A stretch of 64,000 nt of DNA, taken from the NCBI GenBank assembly GCA_910575625.1, contig CAJTFD010000010.1:1-64000 (forward strand). The letters are read 5' to 3'. Made by a program: the position numbers and the translations under genes. Numbering within the stretch: the stretch's first letter is position 1; each line of letters begins with the position of its first letter. Below the pieces are notes generated by a model. That model was given only the letters and a program-made list of their open reading frames with translations, was not told where the DNA came from and searched no databases. This DNA is from Clostridia bacterium (lineage in GTDB: Bacteria > Bacillota > Clostridia > Lachnospirales > Lachnospiraceae). Of the stretch, positions 25,440-34,443 are shown piece by piece.

Positions 25440-26195
25440 ATGGAACTTGTAAAACTGACACACGAAAATCTTGATAGGGAGCATATCTGCTGTGCGATTT
25501 CCAATAACAAGGATATTCAGGTCATGTCCAAAAAGAACTGGCTGAAAGACAGGCTGGACGAGGGGCTTGTATTCCTAAAAGGCAATGTCCGGGGAAAATG
25601 TTTCATTGAGTATATCCCTGCGGAATACGCATGGGCGCCCATCGAGGCGGAGGGCTATATGTACATCGACTGCCTGTGGGTATCCGGGCAGTTCAAGGGG
25701 CATGGATACTCGAACCTGCTGCTGGAAACGTGCATCAAGGACAGTAAAGAGAAAGGAAAAAAGGGGCTTGTGATCCTGTCCTCCAGGAAAAAGATGGGAT
25801 TCCTCTCTGACCCGAAATATATGGGCTATAAGGGCTTTCTGACAGCGGATACGGCAGAGCCTTATTTTGAGCTGATGGTCCTGCCTTTTGAGGAGGGCGC
25901 ACATCTTCCCTGCTTCCGGGACAGCGTGGGCAGGCAGGAAGATATGCCAGAGGGATTTGTGCTGTATTACACAAATCAATGCCCTTTTACGGCAAAGTAT
26001 GTACCGATACTGGAGGAGATGGCAAAGGCTAGGAATGCTGTGTTCCGATCCGTACATATTCAGACCAGAGAGGATGCGCAGAATGCCCCTTCGCCCTTTA
26101 CCACCTTTTCCCTTTTCTATGACAGGCAGCTCGTGACCCATGAAATCCTGTCGGAGAAGAAATTTGATAAAATCTTAGCAGATAAAGGAGTGTGA
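25440..26195 (+). CDS. GNAT acetyltransferase with YoaP-type C-terminal domain
   Basis: 251 residues, ATG after AAGGAGGCAATAGAAT. The N-terminal GNAT fold carries YMYIDCLWVSGQFKGHGYSNLLLETCIKDSKEKGKKGLVILSS. The C-terminal part has a thioredoxin-like YoaP region (FVLYYTNQCPFTAKYVPILEEMA...PFTTFSLFYDRQLVTHEILSEKKFDKIL). This architecture matches YoaP-like acetyltransferases. The gene is GC-richer than its immediate neighbours. The substrate is unknown. Confidence 0.85.
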   Translation: MELVKLTHENLDREHICCAISNNKDIQVMSKKNWLKDRLDEGLVFLKGNVRGKCFIEYIPAEYAWAPIEAEGYMYIDCLWVSGQFKGHGYSNLLLETCIKDSKEKGKKGLVILSSRKKMGFLSDPKYMGYKGFLTADTAEPYFELMVLPFEEGAHLPCFRDSVGRQEDMPEGFVLYYTNQCPFTAKYVPILEEMAKARNAVFRSVHIQTREDAQNAPSPFTTFSLFYDRQLVTHEILSEKKFDKILADKGV

Positions 26196-26198
26196 GAA

Positions 26199-26714
26199 AT
26201 GATTCAATTAGTCAGACCAACAGAAGCGATGAAAGAACAGGCCATAGAGTTCAGACAGGAATTTTTTGAACATGGAGAATTTGTCATCAACGGAAGTGAA
26301 TTATTTGATAAAGCGGATGATTACGCAGAATGGTGCAAATCCATAGACGCAAACACGAAAGAGGAAACGGTGAATCCGAATTGGGTTATAACGGACACAT
26401 TCTTTGCTGTCGATGATGATAGAATTGTGGGAATCATTGATTTCAGGCATACGCTGAACGACTTTCTGAAGAATCTCGGCCATTGCGGTTACAGCGTCCG
26501 ACCATCAGAAAGAAGAAAAGGCTTTGCTACGGAAATGCTGCGACAGTTATTGGAAGTTGCCCAAAAGACTGGGCTGAACGAACTGTATCTTTCTGTGGAA
26601 AGGAAAAATGAACCTTCGGTTAAAACAATCACCCGGAATGGCGGAGTTTATGAGCGCAGCTTTGAAATTGATGGAGAACAGGCGGATATTTACAGGATCG
26701 CTCTGTCGGAATAA
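26199..26714 (+). CDS. GNAT N-acetyltransferase
   Basis: 171 residues, four bases after the preceding gene and so co-transcribed. The acetyl-CoA loop is HCGYSVRPSERRKGFATEMLRQLLEVA, followed by LSVERKNEPSVKTITRNGGVYE. Substrate unknown. It is the third GNAT in 2.2 kb. Confidence 0.85.
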   Translation: MIQLVRPTEAMKEQAIEFRQEFFEHGEFVINGSELFDKADDYAEWCKSIDANTKEETVNPNWVITDTFFAVDDDRIVGIIDFRHTLNDFLKNLGHCGYSVRPSERRKGFATEMLRQLLEVAQKTGLNELYLSVERKNEPSVKTITRNGGVYERSFEIDGEQADIYRIALSE

Positions 26715-26765
26715 CCATACTGGTACAACGGATACGGTAGAGCCGCAAGTTGCCTGGGGAGAAAA

Positions 26766-27308
26766 ATGATAGGATTAAAAAGAGGAAGTGTAAAGCTTAT
26801 GTCCCATCAGGAGGAATGGGATAAAAATGCTGAAAACGTAATTTTGGAATTGAAGCAGCTTTTCGGAAATGTTGCTGTTGATATCCAGCATGTGGGAAGC
26901 ACTGCGATTCGTTCCATTTATGCAAAACCAATTATTGACATTGTGATTGGCCTCCGTGATCTGAATGACATTTCACCTTATATGCAACTGTTGGCAGAAC
27001 ACGGTTTTATTTTTCGCGGGGAAGATGTTGCCGGGCAAATGCTGTTTGTAATGGGTGATTTTGAAAAAGATACGCGCACACATCATATTCATGCAGTCAA
27101 ATGGAATGGGACAGAATGGAAAAACTATATCAATTTTCGGGATTATCTGAATTGCCATCCTGATAAAGCAATGATATACGATGCCTGTAAGAAAAAACTG
27201 GCACTACAATTTCCAGACGACCGAAAAAGCTATACAGAGGGCAAGCAGGAATGCATAGAATGTCTGCTGAAAGAAGCATATATATGGAGACAGCGGCAGG
27301 ATACATAG
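26766..27308 (+). CDS. GrpB-family protein (UPF0157)
   Basis: 180 residues. Typical family segments: VDIQHVGSTAIRSIYAKPIIDIVIGL and HHIHAVKWNGTEWKNYINFRDYLNCHPDKA, related to nucleotidyltransferases. The GS and DI motifs of the nucleotidyltransferase core are present. Some relatives are annotated as dephospho-CoA kinase-associated or drug-modifying proteins, but no function is settled. Confidence 0.85.
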   Translation: MIGLKRGSVKLMSHQEEWDKNAENVILELKQLFGNVAVDIQHVGSTAIRSIYAKPIIDIVIGLRDLNDISPYMQLLAEHGFIFRGEDVAGQMLFVMGDFEKDTRTHHIHAVKWNGTEWKNYINFRDYLNCHPDKAMIYDACKKKLALQFPDDRKSYTEGKQECIECLLKEAYIWRQRQDT

Positions 27309-27341
27309 CGAAACAAAGAGACGATGAAGGAGGTAAAAATA

Positions 27342-27518
27342 ATGCGTCATATTTATATTCGTGGAATCATTGGATTGATCTGGCTGGTTGCAGCCATTGC
27401 ATGCGGGGTATCCGGTAACTTCCCAATGATGGGGCTTTATCTGGTATTGGCAGGTGTGTTCCTGTACTCCGCATATGCGGCATGGAAAAAAGAGAAGGAC
27501 GGCAAAGGGGGAAAGTAA
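27342..27518 (+). CDS. Small membrane protein
   Basis: 58 residues from ATG 27342 after AAGGAGGTAAAAATA; ATG 27324 is inside that ribosome site. Two spans (IIGLIWLVAAIACGVSG and MMGLYLVLAGVFLYSAYAAW) and a Lys-rich tail. The downstream ABC ATPase starts two bases after its stop, so it may be a third component of that transporter. Confidence 0.65.
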   Translation: MRHIYIRGIIGLIWLVAAIACGVSGNFPMMGLYLVLAGVFLYSAYAAWKKEKDGKGGK

Positions 27519-27519
27519 G

Positions 27520-28227
27520 ATGGGAGAAACGCTCCTGACTGTTCAGAACTTGAGTGCGTGGTACAGTGAAGAGAAAATGATACTTTCGGAATTTTCTTTT
27601 TCGCTGGTGGAGCATGAAGTGGCAGGCCTGATCGGGCTGAACGGGGCCGGGAAAACCACGTTTCTGAAGGTGCTTTCCGGCCTACTCCCGACCTTTCGTT
27701 CAGACGGTATTTGCTTTTGTGGCGCTCCTGTGGATTTCCGGAAGCAGGATTTTAAGCTCTGCCGCTATACGGTGTTTGCCGAGGACAATTCTTTTTCGTA
27801 TTTTACTTTCCGGGAATACCTGGCTTATGTGTGCGCCGCCTATGGGAAAGAGGTTCTCGATGTGTCGGAGCTGGTACAGGGCTTTCACTTTGAAGAATAT
27901 ACAGATACCCTGTTACGGGAGCTGTCAACCGGGAACCGGAAAAAAGCATTTCTGATCACGGCTTTTGCATTGAAACCCAGACTGCTCCTTTTGGACGAAC
28001 CGGTCAATGGCCTGGATTTCCAGAGTACGGAATATCTGTATGAGCTGATCTCGGGGTATAAGGAGCATGGAACTGTGTTGTTTTCCTCCCACATTCTGGA
28101 GAGCATCACGCTGACCTCTGACCGGGTATTTGTCCTGGAGGATGGTAAGATCCGACAGACATTTGAAGGCGGACAGATCAATGCCGCGGATATCCGGGAG
28201 GCTCTGCATGATGAAAATGACAGGTAA
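27520..28227 (+). CDS. ABC transporter ATP-binding protein
   Basis: 236 residues. Walker A GLNGAGKTT, Walker B LLLLDEPVNGLDF and H-loop SSHILESI are intact. The signature is ELSTGNRKKAFL, which departs from LSGGQ but fits the BcrA/YtrB-like exporter group. The permease gene overlaps its end. Substrate unknown. Confidence 0.85.
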   Translation: MGETLLTVQNLSAWYSEEKMILSEFSFSLVEHEVAGLIGLNGAGKTTFLKVLSGLLPTFRSDGICFCGAPVDFRKQDFKLCRYTVFAEDNSFSYFTFREYLAYVCAAYGKEVLDVSELVQGFHFEEYTDTLLRELSTGNRKKAFLITAFALKPRLLLLDEPVNGLDFQSTEYLYELISGYKEHGTVLFSSHILESITLTSDRVFVLEDGKIRQTFEGGQINAADIREALHDENDR

Positions 28228-29428
28228 AGCTTTTGCAAAAAAACTGTTTGGGGCAAGATACGAGCGGCTACTCCAGACGATCTTGCTTGATGTGATCATA
28301 TTTTGGGGGCTGCATATCGCAGGTTTTCAGGTGCAGATTGCAGCTTCTGTACGGATATTGATGCTCAGCGCCTTTACCGCAGGCGTAATGTGGCAGGCCC
28401 TTTCTTCCAAAGATAACGCAGTGGAACTGAAACATATGCTGATGCTGCCGTATCAGCCCCAAAAGTTTGTCTTCTCCTATGTGGCGGCGCTGGGAGGCTA
28501 TACGGTCCTTACAAAGACAGGACTGCTTCTGGCGGTTCTGCTGGCTGTTTCTGCATGGAAGTCCATAGAGATGATAGGAATGGCCATCAGTATGCTTCAT
28601 GCGGTCCTTATGGCTGCCGCAGCCTATTCCTTGAGAAAATACTGGTATACGGGTGGGCTCTGGGCTGCTGCCATAGTGTCCGCAATTTTATTTTGTGGAA
28701 GTAGGACATGGTTTGGACTGTTGCTGCTTGCGGATAGTTTAGTTGCTGTTCTGATCTTGTGGAAGGCAGACGGATACGCTTTTTATCAGGGAGAAAGTGA
28801 GAAAAGCCATGCTATCCGGCAGAGGAAGAGGGGTTCCCTATGGCGGTATTTTTTCCGGTATCTGAGTGACCATAAGAATTATCTGCTCAATACTGTGGTG
28901 ATGTGGTGCGCAGCCATTGTAATGCCGTATTTCTTAAGAGAAATGGCCGGGCTGTCCGTTGTCCCGGTGGGTTTTGCAGTTTTATCCCTGAATACGCCCA
29001 TCTGTATCCTGCTGTCCTGTGACTGTGACCTGGAGCAGGCGGTCCGTTTCCTGCCTGGACAGAAACAGCGCTTTTGCATCCCATACTGCATATTTATCTT
29101 TTCCTGTAATATGGCGGCGGACGTGATATTCCTCTTAAGCTGGCAGATACAAAACGGCGGTGTCACTGCTCCCATGATTGCCGGGGCTGTTTTCTTTGCC
29201 CTGCAGAGTGCTGTGCTGTCTGTGCTCCTGGAATGGTTTTATCCCATCCGTGGCTGGAAGATTGAAAGCGACCTGTGGCATCATCCCCGGAAATATGTGG
29301 TTCCGGTGGTCCTGCTGCTGCTTGCGGGAGGCGCTTGCGTATGGCCGGTACTGCTGTATGTCCTGCTGGCTCTGTTGGCTGTGGAAATTGCAATTTTACT
29401 TTTTATATGTCGGAGGCATCCGGAGTGA
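28208..29428 (+). CDS. ABC exporter permease
   Basis: 407 residues from ATG 28208, overlapping the ATPase by 20 bases. About ten to twelve hydrophobic spans. No named motif can be recognised beyond an ABC-2-like hydrophobic profile, but the overlap with the ATPase makes the role clear. It pairs with the ATPase and perhaps the 58-residue protein. Confidence 0.75.
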   Translation: MMKMTGKAFAKKLFGARYERLLQTILLDVIIFWGLHIAGFQVQIAASVRILMLSAFTAGVMWQALSSKDNAVELKHMLMLPYQPQKFVFSYVAALGGYTVLTKTGLLLAVLLAVSAWKSIEMIGMAISMLHAVLMAAAAYSLRKYWYTGGLWAAAIVSAILFCGSRTWFGLLLLADSLVAVLILWKADGYAFYQGESEKSHAIRQRKRGSLWRYFFRYLSDHKNYLLNTVVMWCAAIVMPYFLREMAGLSVVPVGFAVLSLNTPICILLSCDCDLEQAVRFLPGQKQRFCIPYCIFIFSCNMAADVIFLLSWQIQNGGVTAPMIAGAVFFALQSAVLSVLLEWFYPIRGWKIESDLWHHPRKYVVPVVLLLLAGGACVWPVLLYVLLALLAVEIAILLFICRRHPE

Positions 29429-29441
29429 TGGATGAAAAATA

Positions 29442-29656
29442 AATGAAAAAAAGATATTATATGCAGAAAATGATCTAAGCCTGATCGAAAGCCTGAAATA
29501 CACACTTGATACGCTGCCGGATGGGACAGGCTTTGATATCTGTAAAGAAGTAAGAAAGACCTCTGCTGTCCCGGTCATATTCCTGACAGCTTCAGGATGA
29601 AGAGATCAGCATTGTAAAAGGGCTGGACGCAGGCGCAGGCACGGTCAGGATGGAAA
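29442..29656 (+). pseudogene. Response regulator receiver remnant (VncR-like)
   Basis: Out-of-frame pieces read KILYAENDLSLIESLKYTLD, TLPDGTGFDICKEVRKTSAVPVIFLTAS and DEEISIVKGLDAGA. The phospho-acceptor segment and DNA-binding domain are deleted. With the kinase fragment that follows, it was the regulator of the ABC/FtsX genes downstream. Confidence 0.6.
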
Positions 29657-29930
29657 AGGCGGAGGAAAACATGGAAATGCTCCTTTAAGGACGTGACGGA
29701 ACGCTTTGAGACACTGGCAGCCCAGGAAGCGAAAAAATCATGTTATCCGGGAGCAGCGATCTTTCGCTTTAATGCGATGCCCTCTGGATGTCGGAAGCTT
29801 TTGGGAATGTGGTAAAAAATACGCTGGAGCATACCAAAAGAGGAGGGAGAGTAGTGATCAGCTGGGAGAGGACGCCTCTTCTTACAAACCCATCAGGGGA
29901 CGATTTCCGTAACCAGCAGGGCTGGCCAGG
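29657..29930 (+). pseudogene. Histidine kinase remnant
   Basis: The fragment WMSEAFGNVVKNTLEHTKRGGRVVISWERTPL is the N-box region of a kinase ATPase domain, preceded by short pieces of the dimerisation helix (FETLAAQEAKK). The rest is missing. Confidence 0.55.
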
Positions 29931-29948
29931 GCAGCAGGTTTGTCTTAA

Positions 29949-29972
29949 GTTTTTTCCATCTTACAAAAGAGT
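29949..29972 (+). other. Inverted repeat ahead of the ATPase remnant
   Basis: CCATCTTAC / GTAAGATGG around an AAAAGA loop. No T run follows; it may be an operator or RNA hairpin. Confidence 0.4.
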
Positions 29973-30032
29973 AAGATGGGATCCATGTGAGAGCAAGACC
30001 CATCGGGTAAGATAATGCTCGAAAGGCAGGTA

Positions 30033-30470
30033 ATGAATATGAATATTCTTGAAGTACAGAATCTATACAAGACCTATGGAAAGGGGGAAGCGGAAGTCCG
30101 GGCGCTTGACCATGTGCTTCTGGACTACCAGAAGCCGGACCAGAAGTATGCGGAGGAGCTGCTGGAGATTCTGGGATCAAAGGAACGCAGGAAGCGCCTC
30201 CCCAGTGAGCTGAGCGGAGGCCAGCAGCAGAGGGTGGCGATCGGGAGGGCGCTGGCGGCCCGTCCTGCCATCATCATGGCGGATGAGCCCACCGGGAACC
30301 TGGATCCTAAGAACAGCCAGGAGGCCATCACCCTTTTAAAATCCATGTCGGCCAAATACAGGCAGACGATCCTGATGATCACCCACAATGAGGACCATGC
30401 GGATGCAACAGATTGGGTACTGCGCATGACGGACGGAAGGATGAAGGATATGGGGGTGGCGGCGAGATGA
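30033..30470 (+). pseudogene. ABC ATPase lacking Walker A (internal deletion)
   Basis: The start ([24 protein letters not shown]) and the later part ([37 protein letters not shown], then [12 protein letters not shown]) are those of a MacB/VexB-type ATPase. The roughly 70 residues holding Walker A (GxSGSGKST) are deleted in frame after RALDHV. The product cannot bind ATP normally. It ends in an ATGA overlap with the FtsX permease, as in an intact operon. Confidence 0.75.
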
Positions 30471-32791
30471 GAAGTTATCTTGGGCTGATACCCCAGTATG
30501 AAAAGGTCCACCGCAAAAACAACCGGATCTCAGTACTGTGCATTATGCTTTCGGTATGCCTTGTAATGGCGATTTTCAGTATGGCGGACATGGCGATGCG
30601 TTCCCAGAAAAATTATTTTATTAAATCCAATGGCGAATACCATGCGGCGCTCCATGATGTGGAGGCGGAGACGGCAGAACTGGTATCGGCAAGGGTTGAT
30701 GTGGCTTTATCAGGATGGGTCTACCAGGGCAGTACGGGAATGTTATCCGGCAAAGCCGTCAGTTTTGTGGGGGCAAATGAAGAAACAATGGGATCCCTGA
30801 CTGAAATGGATATGACGGCCGGAGCATACCCTTCCCTGCCAGATGAGGCGTTACTGAATGAAAACGCCATGGGGCAGCTGGGTCTGTCCATTGGCGATCA
30901 TGTGACGGTTACGGTTCCGGACGGCTCGCAAAAACAGTACCGGATCACCGGAACCCTTGCGGATATGGGTTCCATGCTGAAAGCGGATATCTGTGGGATG
31001 GCACTCTGCGAAGAGGGCTTCCTTGCCATTGCAGATGAAAATGCGGCAGACAGCACTACCTACCGCATCCAGTTTAAGAGCGGCGCCCATATTCAGGAGG
31101 CCATAAAGGAGATCAAGAGCCAGTTTGGCCTTTCTGATGGCCAGATCTCAGAAAATACTGCTTTATTGGGCCTGATGGGACAAAGCGAGAGCAATATCAT
31201 GCAGGCACTCTATCTGATCGCTGCAATCCTGGTTTTCCTTGTTTTGATCGCGGGAACGGTAATGATCTCCGCAAGCTTTAACACCAATGTATTGGAGAGG
31301 ACACAGTTTTATGGACTGCTGCGCTGTCTGGGGGCATCCAGGAAACAGGTAAAGCATTTTGTGATCCTGCAGGGGCTTAAGAAAAGCGCAAAGGGCGTCC
31401 CCATTGGCCTGCTGGCGGGCCAGGCTGTGACATGGGCCGCCTGCCTGCTGCTTAGATCCATCAGTGGAGACCGGTTTTCTGAGGTCCCGTTATTTGGATC
31501 CAGTATCGTCGGTATATTGGCAGGGATTGTGGTGGGCTTCCTGATCGTCCTCCTTGCTTCCCTTTCCCCGGCGAAAAAAGCTTCCAGGGTTTCGCCTGTC
31601 ACGGCGATCAGCGGAGGCTCCCAGCTGACGCAGAATAAGCGTGCGGTGAATACAAAGCTGTTCCATGTGGAAACAGGCATGGGTATGTTCCATGCGTTGT
31701 CCGGAAAAAAGAATTTATTCCTGATGACCTGTTCCTTTGCTATCAGCATCATGCTTTTCCTTGCTTTCCAAGTGATGGTCGTCTTCCTGGGCCAGGGTAT
31801 GCCTGCATTAGCCCCGTGGGCGGGGGATGTATCTGTGACAGCCGCTGCAGGGCTGGAAACTTCTGTGATAGAAGAGATCGAAGCTGTCAATGGTGTGGAG
31901 CGTGCTTTTGGCAGAATGGAATACGGCGGCTTATCTATTTCTTCCGATACCGAGAGCGGAACGGCTACACTGGTTTCCTATGAAAAAAATCAGTTCAAAT
32001 GGGCAAAAAAGGAACTGAACGGGGGAAATATCGATGCGGTTTCAGGAGAAACCGGGGATATCTTAGTATCCTACCGGGATGGCATGCAATGGAAAGTTGG
32101 GGACACCGTGACGCTCCATACGCCTTTGGGGGAGAAACAGGTGAGGATTGCGGGTATTCTTTCTTCTACAAATGCGTCAAGTGAAGCCGGAAGCCTTGGA
32201 TACATCATATGCTCAGAACAGCTGTTTATGGAGAGCATCGGTGCGACAGGCTATACGGCTGTGGATATACAGCTTGCAGGCAGCAGTACGGATGAGACAG
32301 TATCGGCAATACGGGGCCTGCTTCCATCGGACATTTCCATTGCAGATAAACGGCTGTCAAATTCGGAATCCCAGAGTTCCTATTATACAGGTGCGGTGTT
32401 TATTTATGGGTTTCTGCTCATCATTGCGCTGATCACCGTATTCAATATCTTTAACAGTATGAATGCCAGCGTGGCGGCAAGGACCAGACAGTATGGCGTG
32501 ATGCGCTCCATTGGGATGGGAGCCGGGCAGCTCTACAAGATGATCGCTACAGAGGCAGCCACCTATGCGGTATTAGGATGTGTCACCGGATGTGTCCTGG
32601 GCTTACCATTGAATAAGATGATGTTCCAGTTCCTGATTGCAGATAAATGGGGAACGACTTGGCAGCTTCCGGTTGCCTCCCTGCTGCTGATCGTCATGTT
32701 ATGTTTTGGATCTGCGGCGTTGGCGATCCGGCAGCCGATCAAAAGGATCGGGCAGCTGTCCATTGTGGATACCATAAAGCTGCAGCAGTAA
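30467..32791 (+). CDS. FtsX/MacB-family ABC permease
   Basis: About 774 residues from ATG 30467 (overlapping the ATPase stop); 30413 is a longer in-frame alternative without a site. Two FtsX cores are visible: [29 protein letters not shown] in the middle and [31 protein letters not shown] near the C-terminus, each with surrounding helices, plus two large extracytoplasmic domains. Such permeases export peptides or sense cell-wall antibiotics. Its own ATPase is damaged, so it is orphaned unless another ATPase serves it. Confidence 0.85.
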   Translation: MRSYLGLIPQYEKVHRKNNRISVLCIMLSVCLVMAIFSMADMAMRSQKNYFIKSNGEYHAALHDVEAETAELVSARVDVALSGWVYQGSTGMLSGKAVSFVGANEETMGSLTEMDMTAGAYPSLPDEALLNENAMGQLGLSIGDHVTVTVPDGSQKQYRITGTLADMGSMLKADICGMALCEEGFLAIADENAADSTTYRIQFKSGAHIQEAIKEIKSQFGLSDGQISENTALLGLMGQSESNIMQALYLIAAILVFLVLIAGTVMISASFNTNVLERTQFYGLLRCLGASRKQVKHFVILQGLKKSAKGVPIGLLAGQAVTWAACLLLRSISGDRFSEVPLFGSSIVGILAGIVVGFLIVLLASLSPAKKASRVSPVTAISGGSQLTQNKRAVNTKLFHVETGMGMFHALSGKKNLFLMTCSFAISIMLFLAFQVMVVFLGQGMPALAPWAGDVSVTAAAGLETSVIEEIEAVNGVERAFGRMEYGGLSISSDTESGTATLVSYEKNQFKWAKKELNGGNIDAVSGETGDILVSYRDGMQWKVGDTVTLHTPLGEKQVRIAGILSSTNASSEAGSLGYIICSEQLFMESIGATGYTAVDIQLAGSSTDETVSAIRGLLPSDISIADKRLSNSESQSSYYTGAVFIYGFLLIIALITVFNIFNSMNASVAARTRQYGVMRSIGMGAGQLYKMIATEAATYAVLGCVTGCVLGLPLNKMMFQFLIADKWGTTWQLPVASLLLIVMLCFGSAALAIRQPIKRIGQLSIVDTIKLQQ

Positions 32792-32819
32792 CACATGGAT
32801 ACTGACTAAAAATTTTGAA

Positions 32820-32880
32820 ATGTCCGAGCTTTGTAACAATTCAGGCCGTTTTTGATCTGACCGGATGGTAGGCTCGGACA
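32820..32880 (+). other. Inverted repeat at the sigma-half junction
   Basis: TGTCCGAGC (32821-32829) and GCTCGGACA (near 32871-32879) flank about 41 bases directly upstream of the sigma C-terminal half. It might be the end of the inserted segment or a terminator stem without a T run. Confidence 0.45.
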
Positions 32881-33039
32881 GAAAAGAAGCGGAACCTAGT
32901 TCGGCTGTCCTATTTCCTGGAAATGAGCGACGCCGAGATAGCAAGGGAAATGAAGCTGGTACACAGCACCATACGGGAGTATCGGATACGCTCTCTTGAG
33001 TTGCTTGATTTTTTGTACCTTGATAATTTCATATTGAGG
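32881..33039 (+). pseudogene. C-terminal half (region 4) of the split sigma-70-like factor
   Basis: Reads EKKRNLVRLSYFLEMSDAEIAREMKLVHSTIREYRIRSLELLDFL, the region-4 HTH of Tn916 Orf7-type sigma factors. The ancestral protein should read EALQAL-P-EKKRN; EALQAL ends at 8389 in the same orientation. The frame then enters repeat copy B and stops at 33073. No start codon or ribosome site is present here. Confidence 0.7.
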
Positions 33040-33370
33040 ATCCTGCAGGACGTATGGAACAGTGGAGCCATTTAATGAATACGCCATGATTATCTGTATC
33101 TGCACTTTACGACACCGTGTCGCAAAGTTCCAGGTATTGGAAACCATGGAATGCTGGTTTGGGCATTGAAGTAAAGGTACGAGCGATAGATATTTGATCA
33201 CTGGCAAAGGGACAGGGACTTTGCGGCGATGATACTGCTTCTGACAATGATACTTCCGGAGGTAAGCTGCTCCGGTCTGAAAAGATTGCAATTCTTACAT
33301 AAAAACTGTTATTGGCAGTTTTCGTATTCTATGGCAAATGGCGCTGTTCCCCGACAGCCGCCTGCAGGAT
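33040..33370 (+). repeat. 0.33-kb inverted-repeat element, copy B (full length)
   Basis: Ends in ATCCTGCAGG (33040) and CCTGCAGGAT (33370). The inverted similarity continues inside as GGAACAG-G-CCATTT and GAATACG. Internal palindromes at ACACCGTGTCG and CCGGAGG...GCTCCGG match copy A at 8389. Small size, terminal inverted repeats, no gene and a second copy fit a MITE. No clear target duplication is seen. Confidence 0.75.
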
Positions 33371-33439
33371 TTAAAATAAAGAACATAATGGACGATCAAA
33401 GGGTAATATAGTGAAGAAAGGAAAGTCGAGGACTTTAGG

Positions 33440-33706
33440 ATGGAGCGGACAGAATTAGAGGAATTGAAAAAGGTGGATGTCCGCACAGTGGATGTTTCTG
33501 CTTTGGAAGATATAGAGAAAATAGAAATTGACAGTTCCCTTTCGGTCAGGGAAAGATGGATGGATTTTGCGGAGAAGATCAAGAACCCGTTTTGTTTTAT
33601 ATGTAACGGCATGAACGTAAAGATTTCCTACTCTGAAGCAAAAGAGAGCCTTGAAAACAAAATGGTTCAGCTATGCATGAGTATGGAAGGGCAGAGTTTT
33701 TGGTAG
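33440..33706 (+). CDS. DUF6870-like conjugative-element protein
   Basis: 88 residues (ELEELKKVDVRTVDVSALEDIEKIEIDSSLSVRERWMDFAEKIKNPFCFICNGMNVKISYSEAKESLENKM). This small family regularly precedes the serine recombinase of clostridial conjugative elements, as here. Function unknown. Confidence 0.7.
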   Translation: MERTELEELKKVDVRTVDVSALEDIEKIEIDSSLSVRERWMDFAEKIKNPFCFICNGMNVKISYSEAKESLENKMVQLCMSMEGQSFW

Positions 33707-33722
33707 GGCTTTCTATGGACAT

Positions 33723-33918
33723 TTGAATATTGATGTATATGATGCCGACGTTTATCTGCGCCTGTCAAAAGAAGATGGGGATAAGGAGGAAAGCGACAGC
33801 ATTACGGATCAAAGAGAGCTTATCTTAGAGTTTCTAAAATCCAGGGAGGATATCAGGATCCATGCCGTCAGGGAGGATGATGACTATTCCGGGGTGGATC
33901 TTGACAGCCCGGATTTTC
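33723..33918 (+). pseudogene. Serine recombinase N-terminal fragment
   Basis: Start of a large serine recombinase: YDADVYLRLSKEDGDKEESDSITDQRELILEFLKSREDIRIHAVREDDDYSGVDLDSPDF. The catalytic Ser is in LRLSKEDG. The reading ends abruptly at about 33918, where sequence from the opposite strand of another recombinase begins. Confidence 0.8.
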
Positions 33919-34265
33919 TTTGAGGTGTCGCGGGCGTAAAACTCGTTGAACCAGTTCCGCAGAGGGGTAAACTCGTTATCTTCCCTTGCTGTGTCTACAC
34001 CGTCGTTAATGGAAATGTAGATCACTTCGTATTCGGGAAAGACAATCTCTATCAGCTCCCCGGTTTTCAGATGATTACGTCCCAGACGGGAAAGGTCTTT
34101 TGTTATGACGGTCGCCACGTTCCCGGCTTCAATTTTGTGCAGCATGGCTTGAAGCCCCTCACGCTCAAAGCTCACGCCGGAAAATCCGTCGTCTACAAAA
34201 AAATGCGTGTTGAAAAAGCGGTGACCTTGTCTGTCTGTAACGTTTTGTCCTCCTTTCCGACGACA
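33919..34265 (-). pseudogene. Serine recombinase internal fragment, opposite strand
   Basis: On the minus strand: FVDDGFSGVSFEREGLQAMLHKIEAGNVATVITKDLSRLGRNHLKTGELIEIVFPEYEVIYISINDGVDTAREDNEFTPLRNWFNEFYARDTSKKIRAV, the catalytic domain of a TndX/TnpX-like resolvase after its catalytic Ser. Both ends are lost. It meets the plus-strand fragment tail to tail, so the two come from different copies or from an inversion. Confidence 0.8.
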
Positions 34266-34443
34266 GACAAGCATGGTATTTGTACAGTCTATGAATAGCA
34301 GAAAGTCTACTATCCAAGAAAACAAAGGCTTTGATCGGACGGTTTCAAGGTTCAAAATGGCTTTGCTGCCGCGTCAGCAGCGGAACGGAAAAAGGGGGAG
34401 AGGAAGCGTCCCGCCGCCGCTGCGGTCTATTCCTACCAAATTT

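Noticed and set aside
8389-33370. The two inverted-repeat elements as direct-repeat att sites of one excisable 24.7-kb element
   Set aside because: The sigma C-terminal half lies inside the right copy, so excision between the repeats would not restore the gene; insertion within the sigma gene explains the layout better.
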